From an uncultured Kiloniellaceae bacterium (lineage in GTDB: Bacteria; Pseudomonadota; Alphaproteobacteria; Kiloniellales; Kiloniellaceae), in the NCBI GenBank assembly GCA_947493695.1, contig CANLSF010000006.1, forward strand, positions 62,001 through 126,000: 64,000 bases of DNA. Direction: 5' to 3'. Made by a program: the position numbers and the translations under genes. Shown piece after piece: positions 7,056-14,483 of the stretch (within the stretch, counting starts at the first letter, position 1; every line of letters starts with the position of its first letter). The notes beneath the pieces are model-generated. The model was not told the origin of the DNA. It was given only the letters and a program-made list of their open reading frames with translations, and did not search any database.

Positions 7056-7877
7056 CTATTCGATCGCTGACGTCCGCCCGAGAATTTTCAGCACCCGGAG
7101 ACGGGCGGCGAGCAGGTTGCTGCGGGCTTCGGCCAGTGCGATTTTTTGCTCGGTCGCATCTCTGAAGCGCTCGGAGAGTTGGTAGACCGTGATCTGGCCC
7201 AACTCGAGCCATTGCTTGGTCGTTTTAGCGAGATCCTCGGTCAGCGCCGCCACTGGCTGCAGCAGACCACTTTGCCGTTTTGCACCTTCATAGTCGGCCC
7301 AGGCATGCTCCAGGCGCTGTTGCATGGCCTGAGAGTCATTTCCGCCGGATGCCAGAGCATTATGCGCTGCAGTCTTGTTCTCCGGCCAGGCTGCCGCCGG
7401 GATGACCGGGACAGTGAATTCGGCCGGATCAGCCGCCAGTGCAGTCTCCAAAACAATCCTGCTGTGACGCCGGGCGGTGACGTAGCCTGCCTCCTGTAGC
7501 TGCAGGCGCTTCAGATCGACTTCCACCACCAGAATGTCGGTGTTGGGTCCTCGTCCGGCCTCGACAATCAACTGCGCGACCTCAAGCACCGCACGTTGCT
7601 CCTTGATGGCCGTTTGAAGGATCTGTTGCCGGTCGTCATCTTTGAGGCTCTTCAAATAGAGCCGCGTGACAGCGCCCGAGCAATCCTCATCAGACCCGGC
7701 CTCTGGAGTGGTCTCCATCCCGGCGATCTTGAGAGCCTGTCCAACACGCGCGCAGTCCTTTTGCGCGGTTTCCAGCAGTTGCCAGAGTGTGGCGGCCTGA
7801 GCCGGTTCGAAACAACCTGCAATAAGAAGCAGGCTGGCCAGCATCACCCGGGTAAGCATGAGAAAACCTGCGCGCAT
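7056..7877 (-). CDS. Short TolC-like outer-membrane-efflux-family lipoprotein
   Basis: 273 residues from the ATG at 7877, chosen for its AGAGGTGG ribosome site; the longer upstream frame is non-coding. The N-terminus MRAGFLMLTRVMLASLLLIAGC is a lipoprotein signal with a lipobox (IAGC). The body is mostly long amphipathic helix with outer membrane factor character: 'QEAGYVTARRHSRIVLETAL' and the C-terminal 'LGQITVYQLSERFRDATEQKIALAEARSNLLAARLRVLKILG', which is the usual last helical hairpin of TolC/OEP proteins. Typical family members are 420-480 residues with two repeats, so this is about half size and may be a single-repeat form or a helical adaptor. It is third in a probable operon with 7939-9063 and 9060-9257. 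Confidence 0.6.
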   Translation of the reverse strand: MRAGFLMLTRVMLASLLLIAGCFEPAQAATLWQLLETAQKDCARVGQALKIAGMETTPEAGSDEDCSGAVTRLYLKSLKDDDRQQILQTAIKEQRAVLEVAQLIVEAGRGPNTDILVVEVDLKRLQLQEAGYVTARRHSRIVLETALAADPAEFTVPVIPAAAWPENKTAAHNALASGGNDSQAMQQRLEHAWADYEGAKRQSGLLQPVAALTEDLAKTTKQWLELGQITVYQLSERFRDATEQKIALAEARSNLLAARLRVLKILGRTSAIE

Positions 7878-7938
7878 CTGTTCCACCTCTGGCATATATT
7901 GCGGGAAGAGAAAGACCGTCCCTTCGGGTCCTCGCCTG

Positions 7939-9063
7939 TCATTCTCCGTCTTCTTCTTTCGGCGCTTCGAACATTTCAGCGACGGCCGACTTGGTGATCG
8001 CGAAACCTTCGGCCAGGACCGAGATCTTGGTGCGTAACGTGAGGGCAAAGCGCCGCAGATGCTCAGGAGAGTCGGTCGCCTCCTGCACCACCTGACGTTT
8101 GAACTCGTCGATCCAGAGCCCGACGAGCTTCGGCGGAACGCTGGAAAGATCCTGCACCAGAAAGGCTTCGTCCTGATCAACGGCGCCGTCACTCAAAGGC
8201 CGCAGGACCGAGACGATAAAGGGCCCGTTGCCGCGCAGCCGCAGCTGGCCCATCAGAACTTCCGCGCGCGCGTGGTCGTAGAGCCGGGTCAGGATCTCGA
8301 TCTGCTCGTCGGCGCTGCGTTGGGCGAAATGCAGACGCATGCTGGCCGGCGAGGTGTCTTCAAAGATCTCCTTCAGGGGAGCATAAAAGATGTTGATGCT
8401 GGCCGGGGCCGCGCCGCTTTTTTGCAGCGCTTCGGTGGTCCGGACCTGGCTCACGTAGGCCTTTACGGCGCTTTTGAAGCGGGCGCGTTCGTCGCGTTCA
8501 TCACGACTGGCACCGGCGAAGAGGAGGTAGCTGTAGAGAGGATGCCCCTTACGTTCGATCTCCAGCGGAAACAGCAGGTCACGTCCGGTATGACGCAGAT
8601 CCGAGAGGTTGGGCAGAGAATTTCCGCCGCCGGTTTCACCCCCCGCAGCCGGTTCGATCTGGTTGACCGGGTCGCCGCCCCCTGTGGCGCCCGCCGGAAG
8701 AAGCCGGTCGACTAAGTCCCCTGCGTGAAGGGTCTCACCGTCTATGACAAAATCGACCGTCGACAGATCGCTCCGTAACAGCAGGTCCTGCAGAACGATA
8801 AGTGCGTCATCGTCCGGAAACCAGATCACGAGATCCTTGGTCTCGACAATCAACTCAGCCTTGTTTGCATCGAAGAGCAGCTTCAGGGTCGCGTTTGCCG
8901 GGACCTCAATGCGGCGGGTTTCCCCCGGCCCAGGGCGCTGGATCTCAATAAGCGTTTTTGCTGGTTCGGCAGCGCCCGGCGATGGCTTCCAAAGCAGTGC
9001 AGTCATCAGACACAGCAAAGCCGCAACGCCCCAAAGACGAGTGTTCCTCCTGGCGCCGATCAT
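7939..9063 (-). CDS. Exported protein of unknown function
   Basis: 374 residues; no family recognised. A signal peptide (RLWGVAALLCLMTALLW...PGAAEP) precedes a beta-rich N-terminal domain (TLIEIQRPGPGETRRIEVPANATLKLLFDANKAEL) reminiscent of SPOR/FecR-like or 'LysM-less' periplasmic beta domains, then a Gly-rich linker (residues about 125-147, GGGD...GGETGGGNS) and a helical C-terminal half. The next gene downstream is the TolC-like lipoprotein, and the gene upstream overlaps by the ATGA tetranucleotide, so all three are translated together. A periplasmic or envelope structural role is an inference from this context only. Confidence 0.6.
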   Translation of the reverse strand: MIGARRNTRLWGVAALLCLMTALLWKPSPGAAEPAKTLIEIQRPGPGETRRIEVPANATLKLLFDANKAELIVETKDLVIWFPDDDALIVLQDLLLRSDLSTVDFVIDGETLHAGDLVDRLLPAGATGGGDPVNQIEPAAGGETGGGNSLPNLSDLRHTGRDLLFPLEIERKGHPLYSYLLFAGASRDERDERARFKSAVKAYVSQVRTTEALQKSGAAPASINIFYAPLKEIFEDTSPASMRLHFAQRSADEQIEILTRLYDHARAEVLMGQLRLRGNGPFIVSVLRPLSDGAVDQDEAFLVQDLSSVPPKLVGLWIDEFKRQVVQEATDSPEHLRRFALTLRTKISVLAEGFAITKSAVAEMFEAPKEEDGE

Positions 9064-9257
9064 TCCAAATTAGCCTTTTCCGACGAAGCCAGGTGCTTTT
9101 TGGCCAGCCGGACCAGCTTCACCAGAGCGTAAAAAACCACGAGAACGAAGACCGTTTCCACGGCCCCCAGAGGTTCGTTGGGAAAAGTGAAATAAAACCC
9201 CGACCAGACGATGACCGTCAGAACCACCGAGATCCCCAGATCCAAACTCCACTTCAC
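9060..9257 (-). CDS. Small two-helix inner-membrane protein
   Basis: 65 residues from a GTG start preceded by AGGGGAGA at 8 bp; an earlier TTG start at 9332 has no ribosome site. Two hydrophobic segments are evident, LGISVVLTVIVWSGFYFTF and VETVFVLVVFYALVKLV, separated by a short PNEPLGA turn, with a basic C-terminal tail (RLAKKHLASSEK) that should face the cytoplasm. No family is recognised. Its stop overlaps the start of the exported protein gene (ATGA), so it leads a three-gene operon with that protein and the TolC-like lipoprotein. It might anchor or assist an envelope complex, but nothing in its own sequence shows a function. Confidence 0.6.
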   Translation of the reverse strand: MKWSLDLGISVVLTVIVWSGFYFTFPNEPLGAVETVFVLVVFYALVKLVRLAKKHLASSEKANLE

Positions 9258-9515
9258 CTGCCATTCTCCCCTTATCCACGCCAAACATAAGCGCGCCAGC
9301 GTATTCAGCAGCCTATCACGCCTGCCGAACAAAAGGTAAGACTATGGCTGCTGAGCAGGGCCCATGGCAGGTTCACTTCTTAAGCCGGCATATCTCGGGC
9401 AAGGTTTTTTCCAGTATTGAATTTAGTGTACTCAGCCTCCCTTTGCGCGAACTCTGCGGGCTATCGCACAGATTGGGATCTGACTCCGGACAAACGCTGG
9501 GTGTGAGGTCTCAAG

Positions 9516-10145
9516 TTAGGCAAGCGGCTGCTTCGGCCCCAGACTGCCGCTTGACATGCCGCCGAAGAAGTTAATGTCGTTGCCGACATGCTTGGCGTAG
9601 TAGCTGATGTTTTTCGGGCCTTGGTAGGCTGCGCCCGTGCGTGGATGAATCCAGTTATGCGAGGTCTTGGGGGTCGACAGGGCCGGACAATGGGCAATGC
9701 CGTGCGCGTTCATCCAGCCTGAACAGTCGCCACAAACATTGGCGTTCAGGCAGACCACGACAAGATCCAGAGCCTGCGCGTCCGATGCCTCGCTTCCGTG
9801 TTTCAGCAGCTTTAACGAAAAGAGATAGCGGATCAAAGACATCTCGGCATGCAGGCCTGTTGCGCTGGCTTTGTCTGAAACCTGTACCCATTGCCACCCC
9901 TGTAGAGCATCGGGCATATCAATAGCCTTACCATTCTGCGAGACGTAACACGCAGTGTTCTTGGACTCATGGGTGACAAGGGCAACACTGACGGTTGTCT
10001 GACCCACGCGCGGGGCTTCGCCGCCGGCATAGGCGATTTTCAGTCCAATCGAGAGGTTCGTCGTGGCGGCGCCACCCCAGGTGCCTGCTTTGCTTCTGCG
10101 GGTATCCGCGGCGTCTTGCGCATCTTGAAGTGAAGTTTTTGCCAT
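9516..10145 (-). CDS. Stand-alone cytidine-deaminase-fold protein, paralogue 1
   Basis: 209 residues. The zinc motifs of the deaminase superfamily are clear: TGLHAEMSLIRYLF gives H99-A-E101 (zinc ligand and catalytic Glu) and CLNANVCGDCSGWM gives C138-x2-C141. The spacing of about 36 residues and the 'N-x-C-x-x-C' second motif are like the bacterial toxin/nucleic-acid deaminases and unlike the short CDA or TadA enzymes, but no toxin delivery domain or immunity gene is attached. It aligns without gaps to 13617-14246 (about 69% identity by hand count), with both zinc motifs invariant. The start is supported by AGGGGGA. The 370 residues between the two copies include a SET protein and a nucleobase permease. 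Substrate unknown: base, nucleotide or nucleic acid. Confidence 0.7.
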   Translation of the reverse strand: MAKTSLQDAQDAADTRRSKAGTWGGAATTNLSIGLKIAYAGGEAPRVGQTTVSVALVTHESKNTACYVSQNGKAIDMPDALQGWQWVQVSDKASATGLHAEMSLIRYLFSLKLLKHGSEASDAQALDLVVVCLNANVCGDCSGWMNAHGIAHCPALSTPKTSHNWIHPRTGAAYQGPKNISYYAKHVGNDINFFGGMSSGSLGPKQPLA

Positions 10146-10673
10146 CGTGTCCCCCTATTGCTTATGCGTTGTTACGTAGAACTTCAGGTTGGGTCAGCAA
10201 TGATCCTATAGTTTACCAGAGTCTCTGCCCTGCGCAGGCAAGCAGGGTAAGAGCTCTGTCTCGGCCTGTCACTCCGCAGAATCTGAATAGGGCTATACAT
10301 TTTTGTCGCAGAGGTATCGCGCGGCGGGCGCCGGATGGCGTGCAGCGTCCCACTAATCCCGGCTCCAAGCGCCTCTGGCACCAAAACCCGACTATGACCG
10401 GAATTCCCGACAGTGTTTTCGATATTTTTTGAAAATGGCCCCTGGCCTTCCGGTTTATCAATAGAGAAGAGCCCGGCGAGGCCTTTTGGCTCAACTGCCA
10501 TATCATCCGCTGTGCAGTGTCAGCTCTTCGCACGCCGAAGAGAATGCGGCCAGTGATCATGGCAGCGAGTTTTAGCAAGCCTCTGATACTGCGACCCGGG
10601 TGACCGGGCGAATAGAAGAATTGAGCCGTTTCAAGAACGGCTTATGAGAGCCGTGAACGGGAGGAACCTCATT
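10146..10673. other. Divergent intergenic region, no gene recognised
   Basis: Two overlapping minus-strand frames of 105 and 121 codons lack any family resemblance or ribosome site. A small stem AGCCGTT/AACGGCT (10623-10642) lies just before the permease and could be part of its leader. Sequence composition looks like decayed or non-coding DNA. Confidence 0.45.
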
Positions 10674-12104
10674 TTGGCTGACACTTCAATCGGAACACCG
10701 GAACAGCTCCGGGATCCTCATTATACGCCAGCCCTGCATAAAGCGATCCCCTTGGGCATCCAGCACGTGCTGGCGATGTTTATTTCGAACGTTACACCCG
10801 CGATCATTATCGCCGGGGCCGCGGGATTTGGTTTTGGCTCCGATGCGGGCGCACAGGGTTTCCCTGACATGACCTATCTGATTCAAATGTCCATGCTGTT
10901 TGCCGGCATCGCGACATTGTTTCAGACAGTGGGTTTAGGTCCGGTTGGCGCGCGCCTGCCGATCGTACAGGGGACCAGTTTTGCCTTTATCCCGATTATG
11001 ATCCCCCTGGTTGCCGGCAAAGGCGTCGAAGCCCTGCCGGCCCTGTTCGGTGGCGTTCTGGTGGGCGGTCTCTTTCATGCTTTTCTTGGCATGTTTATCG
11101 GCAAGATCCGCTTTGCCTTGCCGCCATTGGTGACCGGCCTTGTCGTCACCATGATCGGCCTCGCGCTGGTGAAGGTGGGCATTCAGTACGCGGCCGGCGG
11201 TGTACCGGCAATCGACAAGCCGGAGTACGGCAGCCTGCTGAACTGGTCCGCCGCGCTCGTCGTCGTGTTCGTCACGCTTGGCCTGAAGTTCTATGCGCGC
11301 GGCATGCTCTCCGTGTCCGCGGTCGTGATCGGTATTCTCGTTGGTTACCTTTACGCAATGGCTGTGGGAATGGTCACGATTGACGGCATCGCAAACAGCT
11401 GGTCGCGTGCCGTCGGCCTCGCTTTCCCGATCCCCTTCAAATACGGCTTTGAATTGAGCTTTGCCGCCGTCATCGGTTTCTGCCTGATGTCTTTCGTCTC
11501 CGCGGTTGAGACCGTGGGCGATGTCTCGGGCATCACCAAGGGCGGCGCGGGCCGGGAAGCCACGGATGTCGAAATTCAGGGCGCGACCTATGCTGACGGC
11601 TTGGGCACGGCCATCGCAGGGATCTTTGGTGGTTTTCCAAACACCTCGTTCAGCCAGAATGTCGGCCTGATTGCGATGACCCAGGTTATGAGCCGCCACG
11701 TCGTGACCATCGGCGCGATTTTCCTGATCGTCTGCGGGCTGATCCCGAAGGTCGGCGCGATCATCCGTACCATCCCGATCGAGGTCTTGGGCGGCGGTGT
11801 GATCGTCATGTTCGGCATGGTCGTGGCGGCCGGTATCTCGATGCTGTCGGATGTGAACTGGAATCGCCGCAACATGGTGATCTTCGCCATCGCCCTGTCT
11901 GTCGGCCTGGGCCTTCAGCTTGATCCCAAGGCGGTTCAGTACCTTCCGGACACCCTGCGCATTCTGATGACTTCCGGCCTGCTGCCGGCGGCCCTGATTG
12001 CCATCGTTCTGAACCTGCTCCTGCCGGAAGAGCTCGCCGCTGAATCCACCGAAGAAGTCTCGGGCGGATTGTCCGGCCACGGCGACGGGTCGCTCAAGGG
12101 CTGA
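10674..12104 (+). CDS. NCS2-family nucleobase (xanthine/uric acid/uracil-type) permease
   Basis: About 476 residues with 12-14 hydrophobic segments. Family signatures are plain: QHVLAMFISNVTPAIIIAG at the start, LPIVQGTSFAFIPIM (the QGxSFA-type TM3), GLVVTMIGLALVKVG, and the substrate/cation motif around FMSFVSAVETVGDVSGI...GGFPNTSFSQNVGLI. The last element (ExxG...NxxTxxxxxxG class) is conserved in xanthine and urate permeases such as UacT/XanQ and PbuX relatives. The start is placed at a TTG with GGGAGGA 8 bp upstream; an ATG 30 bp earlier lies inside a hairpin without a ribosome site. It probably imports an oxidised purine or uracil with a cation. It neighbours a deaminase-fold gene, transcribed divergently. 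Exact substrate unassigned. Confidence 0.88.
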   Translation: MADTSIGTPEQLRDPHYTPALHKAIPLGIQHVLAMFISNVTPAIIIAGAAGFGFGSDAGAQGFPDMTYLIQMSMLFAGIATLFQTVGLGPVGARLPIVQGTSFAFIPIMIPLVAGKGVEALPALFGGVLVGGLFHAFLGMFIGKIRFALPPLVTGLVVTMIGLALVKVGIQYAAGGVPAIDKPEYGSLLNWSAALVVVFVTLGLKFYARGMLSVSAVVIGILVGYLYAMAVGMVTIDGIANSWSRAVGLAFPIPFKYGFELSFAAVIGFCLMSFVSAVETVGDVSGITKGGAGREATDVEIQGATYADGLGTAIAGIFGGFPNTSFSQNVGLIAMTQVMSRHVVTIGAIFLIVCGLIPKVGAIIRTIPIEVLGGGVIVMFGMVVAAGISMLSDVNWNRRNMVIFAIALSVGLGLQLDPKAVQYLPDTLRILMTSGLLPAALIAIVLNLLLPEELAAESTEEVSGGLSGHGDGSLKG

Positions 12105-12316
12105 CCCGTCCGCGCAGTACAGCGAAAGGGCGCCTGGCGGAGCACGACTCCCCTACCCGCCCAACCATCATGAAGTTGCTATGAACGGGATAGGGCGTTG
12201 CCATATGAGGCATCACGGAAGCTCGGATAGCCCATAACACCCTGACATCGATTGCGGATGCACAAAGCAAGAGCTTCTCCCGGTCAATAGGCCTAACTTC
12301 GATCAGCGAATGGGAC

Positions 12317-13270
12317 CTAACTCACTTCCTCGAAAAAGGCGTTGGTATAAGTAATGAAGACTTCCTCTCCCTCTTCGATATCCTTCGTCGCCCACAGTTC
12401 CACCATCCGTTCCTCCACGTGCAGTACAATTTTCGCATTTGAGGATCTAGAGTGCTGGCATAAGGAGCATAAGCCGAATGCAATGGCGCCTTGAGGCTGT
12501 CCATCCTTCGTCTGCCAACCATAGGTGATGTTGATAAAGCGGCTGTTTGTTTCCAGCGGAAAGTTCCTCATGCAATCATAAAGACCTGGCGGCACCTCGA
12601 TGACCGGTGCCTGATCCAGCAATTCGCCCGCCTTGATTTTTCGGGTGACACGGATGCCTCGACCATACCCAACCGAGGATTCCGGCAAAAGTTCAATCGC
12701 CCCCGTGTTCACTCTCGCCCTCGAACCGCCACACGAGGTTTTTTGCACATCCTGACTTAGCATACCGGCACACCTGGCGGCGGTGTCTTCCAGCATACCA
12801 CCACACTTGGCGGCAATGTCCTCCTGCATACCGCCACACTTAGCGGCCGTGTCTTCCAACATACCACCGCACTTGGCGGCAGATTGACCAACCGTACGAG
12901 AGCTGATGTCTCCCTTGCATTGCTGGTCTGGGTCCAAACCGAACTGGCGGCGCGTTGCGTCCCGTGTTGCCTGCCAGGAGGCATAAAATGCAGGCGTGCC
13001 GAAATAGTCCGCATCATGTTTCAGTGCGCGACCAAAGAAGCGCATGCAGTCGCGTTCATATTTTTCAGAATCCTCCATGCAGATGTGCCACACTCGGTCC
13101 TGCCGTTCGTTGGGAACACACTTCAAGTCCGGATTGGCGCGAACGACGTCAAGGAACATCCGATAGTCATCTAAAGCGGTGCCTGCCTCCTCAGGCGAAC
13201 AGCCATGCCGCTCGGCATAGATCCGGCCAACATCCGATAAGTCCAATTGGGAAACTACCTCGTACGTCAT
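12317..13270 (-). CDS. SET-domain protein with tandem Cys-Gly-Gly-Met repeats
   Basis: 317 residues from the ATG with AAAGGAGA upstream. Three parts are visible. Residues 1-118 are helical, with a DRVWHICMEDSEKY...CMRFFG...LKHD pattern reminiscent of the WH...Y..FC..FG..LHH core of GRDP/DUF1399-like domains (tentative). Residues 131-174 hold four 11-residue repeats of the type AAKCGGMLEDT. Residues about 186-313 are a SET domain: GYGRGIRVTRKIKAGELL (cofactor GxG), SRFINITYG, CQHSRSSNAKI in place of NHSxxPN, and IEEGEEVFITYTNAFF (the GEE...Y motif). SET enzymes methylate lysines using AdoMet. The Cys repeats look like a modifiable or metal-binding segment, possibly its own substrate. It sits between two deaminase paralogues. 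Confidence 0.75.
   Translation of the reverse strand: MTYEVVSQLDLSDVGRIYAERHGCSPEEAGTALDDYRMFLDVVRANPDLKCVPNERQDRVWHICMEDSEKYERDCMRFFGRALKHDADYFGTPAFYASWQATRDATRRQFGLDPDQQCKGDISSRTVGQSAAKCGGMLEDTAAKCGGMQEDIAAKCGGMLEDTAARCAGMLSQDVQKTSCGGSRARVNTGAIELLPESSVGYGRGIRVTRKIKAGELLDQAPVIEVPPGLYDCMRNFPLETNSRFINITYGWQTKDGQPQGAIAFGLCSLCQHSRSSNAKIVLHVEERMVELWATKDIEEGEEVFITYTNAFFEEVS
12761..12892 (-). repeat. Four tandem 33-bp repeats inside the SET gene
   Basis: Units begin at 12761, 12794, 12827 and 12860 (top strand each starting CATACC). They encode the AAKCGGM-type 11-residue repeat, so the period preserves frame. The third-position differences between units show selection on the protein and not a recent slippage only. 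Confidence 0.85.
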
Positions 13271-13352
13271 CTCATTCTCCTTTGTGATCGAAATTTCACT
13301 CGCTGATGCCAAATTTTAATAAGGGTTCAGTTTTATTCACAGATCAGATTTA

Positions 13353-13375
13353 GGGGTCAGGTCTTAAATTTTGCA
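13353..13375 (+). repeat. Dispersed 23-bp repeat, copy 2
   Basis: GGGGTCAGGTCTTA...TTTTGCA; same orientation as 5016-5038, differing at two central positions. It lies between the SET gene start and the SnoaL fragment. Confidence 0.5.
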
Positions 13376-13407
13376 CTTCTTCTCCAACGCTCAAAACCAC
13401 AAAACCT

Positions 13408-13572
13408 TCAAGCCTCTTCCCACATGTCATACGCGACTGCCGTATCAAAAATCTCATTGAACTCAATGTTCTTCCCGTCCCACGTCGCGAAGAGGTCGAT
13501 CTGATCAAACGCTACCAGACGTCCCGAGAATCTGCAGAGGAAGTCGACGTGGGAATGAACAGCGACGGACGC
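13408..13572 (-). pseudogene. Truncated SnoaL-like gene fragment (C-terminal 54 codons)
   Basis: The minus strand encodes VAVHSHVDFLCRFSGRLVAF, then DQIDLFATWDGKNIEFNEIF and a DTAVAYDM end. This aligns with the last 54 residues of the intact gene at 14484-15404 (VAVHADVGFRYKSTGNLVAI..., IIEFNEFFDTASAYDM). There is no start codon or N-terminal domain, and it begins about 45 bp after the stop of deaminase paralogue 2. It is best read as the remnant of a second SnoaL gene left by a duplication or deletion in this locus. Confidence 0.8.
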
Positions 13573-13616
13573 GAAATCCGGCGAAGCACATTGGGCCTGC
13601 AGCTTTACCTCCCCGT

Positions 13617-14246
13617 CTACTTAATCGGCGATATGGATCCGAGGCTGCCGGACGGCAGTTCGCCGAAGGAATTAATGCCACCGCCGACCTGCTTAGTGTA
13701 GTAGCTGACATTTTTCGGCCCCCGATAGGCCGCACCAGTACGCGGATGCACCCAGTTAGCCGAGGTCTTGGGCGTTGCCAATGCCGGGCAATGGGCGATG
13801 CTGTGCGCATTCATCCACCCTGAACAGTCGCCGCAAACATTGGCGTTCAGGCAGATCACAACGAGATCCAGCGCCTGCGCTCCCTGTGCCTCATTTCCCT
13901 GACTGAGCAGATTTATGGAAAAGAGGTGACGGATCAGCGCCATCTCAGCATGCAGTCCAGTGGCGCTGCGCTTGCCTGGAATCGGCATCCAGTCCCAACC
14001 TTGCAACGCGTTTGGCGTCCCGACTTCGCTACCATCCTGGGAAACGTAGTAAGCAATGTTCCGCCCCTGATACGTCATGAGGGCAACACTGACCGTCGTC
14101 TGACCTTCGCGCGCAGCCTCGCCTCCGCTATGAGCGATTTTCAACCCAATCGCGAGGTTTGTCGTTTCGCCTCCGCCCCAGGGGCCCGCACTATTCCTAC
14201 GATTGTCCGCCGCCGTTTGCGCTTCCGCGAGTGATCCCTTGGCCAT
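13617..14246 (-). CDS. Stand-alone cytidine-deaminase-fold protein, paralogue 2
   Basis: 209 residues, same length as paralogue 1 and alignable without gaps. H99-A-E101 (GLHAEMALIRHLF) and C138-x2-C141 (LNANVCGDCSGWM) are intact, as is the following NAH-IAHCPAL-TPKTS-NW-HPRTGAAY block, which is the best conserved stretch and probably forms the substrate pocket. Divergence is concentrated at residues 71-93 and at the C-terminus (SGSLGSISPIK against SGSLGPKQPLA). AGGGGAG precedes the ATG. It stands 237 bp downstream of the double SnoaL gene and immediately before a SnoaL fragment, which suggests an ancestral deaminase-SnoaL pair that was duplicated. No signal peptide or membrane segment is present, so it should be cytoplasmic. 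Reaction unassigned. Confidence 0.7.
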   Translation of the reverse strand: MAKGSLAEAQTAADNRRNSAGPWGGGETTNLAIGLKIAHSGGEAAREGQTTVSVALMTYQGRNIAYYVSQDGSEVGTPNALQGWDWMPIPGKRSATGLHAEMALIRHLFSINLLSQGNEAQGAQALDLVVICLNANVCGDCSGWMNAHSIAHCPALATPKTSANWVHPRTGAAYRGPKNVSYYTKQVGGGINSFGELPSGSLGSISPIK

Positions 14247-14483
14247 ATGCTCCCCTTATCCTCCTTTTCGTTTCTGGAGTATGAAAACTGCTACGGAAAA
14301 CTCTATCTCACTCTGTCTTGCCTCCTGGAAAGATCCGCCCTCGATTTGCGCTAGCTCTCCAGGAAGGGTGAACATTTACAGTATTTGAAATTCCCAGAAC
14401 TGATGATTTAGCGTGACTGCAATACGGCTCTTCCGTTCGGCCCATGGAAAATCGAATAGTCCAGTCGCCGAACACTTTTCTGT

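Noticed and set aside
10184-10578. Minus-strand frames of 105 and 121 codons between the deaminase and permease genes
   Set aside because: The two frames overlap each other, have no ribosome site, and resemble no known family or transposase.
10935-12080. 381-codon minus-strand frame opposite the nucleobase permease
   Set aside because: Asp/Arg/His-rich product is the mirror of a membrane-protein coding strand.
12761-12892. Tandem 33-bp repeats considered as a CRISPR or intergenic minisatellite
   Set aside because: There are no spacers, and the period keeps the frame of the SET protein, encoding 11-residue units.
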